NCBI GenBank assembly: GCA_027021085.1
Contig: JALUVB010000292.1
Span: 1 to 5,346 of the forward strand
DNA: 5,346 nt
From: a bacterium
GTDB lineage: Bacteria; CAIJMQ01; JAADFP01
Direction of reading: 5' to 3'
A program made the translations under genes and the position numbers. This document shows positions 5,057 through 5,346 of the stretch, piece by piece. Numbering within the stretch: position 1 is the stretch's first letter; each line of letters opens with the position of its first letter. Below the pieces are notes generated by a model. It was not told the origin of the DNA and ran no database searches. It was given only the letters and a program-made list of their open reading frames with translations.

Positions 5057-5346
5057 GTGGATAGATTGTTAAAAGGGTTATTCTTATCAGTCGGTGTATT
5101 TGTTTTCTTTGCGGGATTACCTTCCTATGCAGGAGAATACTCGCTCCCGGTAATCAGCATCAGCAGGACCAAGGCCCCGCCGGTGATAGACGGGAAAATG
5201 ACCCCGGGGGAGTGGGACCAGGCAAGCGGGGTAACCGGGTTCTTGGACCTTTACGGCAAACTTGTCTCGCATCAGACTTTTGTCTATGTTACCTACGATG
5301 ATAAGAAGCTTTACTTTGCCTTCCAGTATCCCTTTCCCGGAAATCT
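5057..5346 (+). CDS. Secreted protein with CBM9-like domain (3' partial)
   Basis: The frame opens with GTG at 5057, five bases after AAGGAGG (5045-5051), and stays open to the right edge (96 full codons). Residues 1-25 are a classic signal peptide: basic start (DRLLK), hydrophobic core (about 8-21) and a likely signal-peptidase site S-Y-A|G after residue 25. The mature part opens like the family 9 carbohydrate-binding fold (CBM9-like): PPVIDGKMTPGEWDQA (41-56) matches the usual IDG-x(3-4)-EW-x-x-A element and VYVTYDDKKLYFAFQ (76-90) matches the v-x-v-a-y-D-d-x-x-L-Y-f-a element. Proteins of this kind are exported and bind sugars, alone or fused to enzymes, so the missing C-terminal part may hold more domains. 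It follows the pilin gene behind a terminator-like hairpin. The start is secure; the full function cannot be judged from this fragment. Confidence 0.85.
   Translation, partial: MDRLLKGLFLSVGVFVFFAGLPSYAGEYSLPVISISRTKAPPVIDGKMTPGEWDQASGVTGFLDLYGKLVSHQTFVYVTYDDKKLYFAFQYPFPGN

Overview
The window (about 5.3 kb, moderate GC, AT-rich spacers) reads as bacterial chromosome. All five recognisable genes lie on the + strand. The mix suggests an uncultured, probably polysaccharide-degrading Gram-negative lineage of the Planctomycetota/Lentisphaerota/Omnitrophota kind. It combines a GntR-type DNA-binding domain with a LacI-like sensor, a large H-X9-DG pseudopilin, a secreted CBM9-like protein and a DUF3604/PHP-type metallohydrolase. 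The lineage is an inference from gene content; there is no rRNA or other phylogenetic marker here.

Left part (1-2648): the 3' end of an unidentified gene, then after 16 bases a 793-residue protein, probably in the same operon. That protein has seven W-containing repeats at roughly 50-residue spacing, which reads as a seven-bladed beta-propeller. It is fused to a C-terminal PHP-like metallohydrolase domain with a full set of candidate metal ligands, and it has no signal peptide.

Middle spacer (2649-3055, 407 bases, no gene): two tracts of degenerate 7-base tandem repeats, a GC-rich nested inverted repeat that could end upstream transcription, and then a near-consensus sigma-70 promoter (TTGACA, 17 bases, TATACT). 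A dyad-symmetric candidate operator sits on the predicted transcription start.

Right part (3056-5346): a GntR/LacI-type transcriptional regulator, a pseudopilin-like protein preceded by an odd leader (two near-identical Shine-Dalgarno blocks, another 7-base-period tract and a strong hairpin), an intrinsic-terminator-like hairpin, and the 5' part of a GTG-started secreted protein with a CBM9-like fold that runs off the window. The likely picture is a ligand-sensing regulator, possibly autoregulated, next to surface or secreted proteins that handle a carbohydrate, with a metallohydrolase operon upstream. The ligand, the substrate and any functional link between the two halves cannot be read from the sequence.
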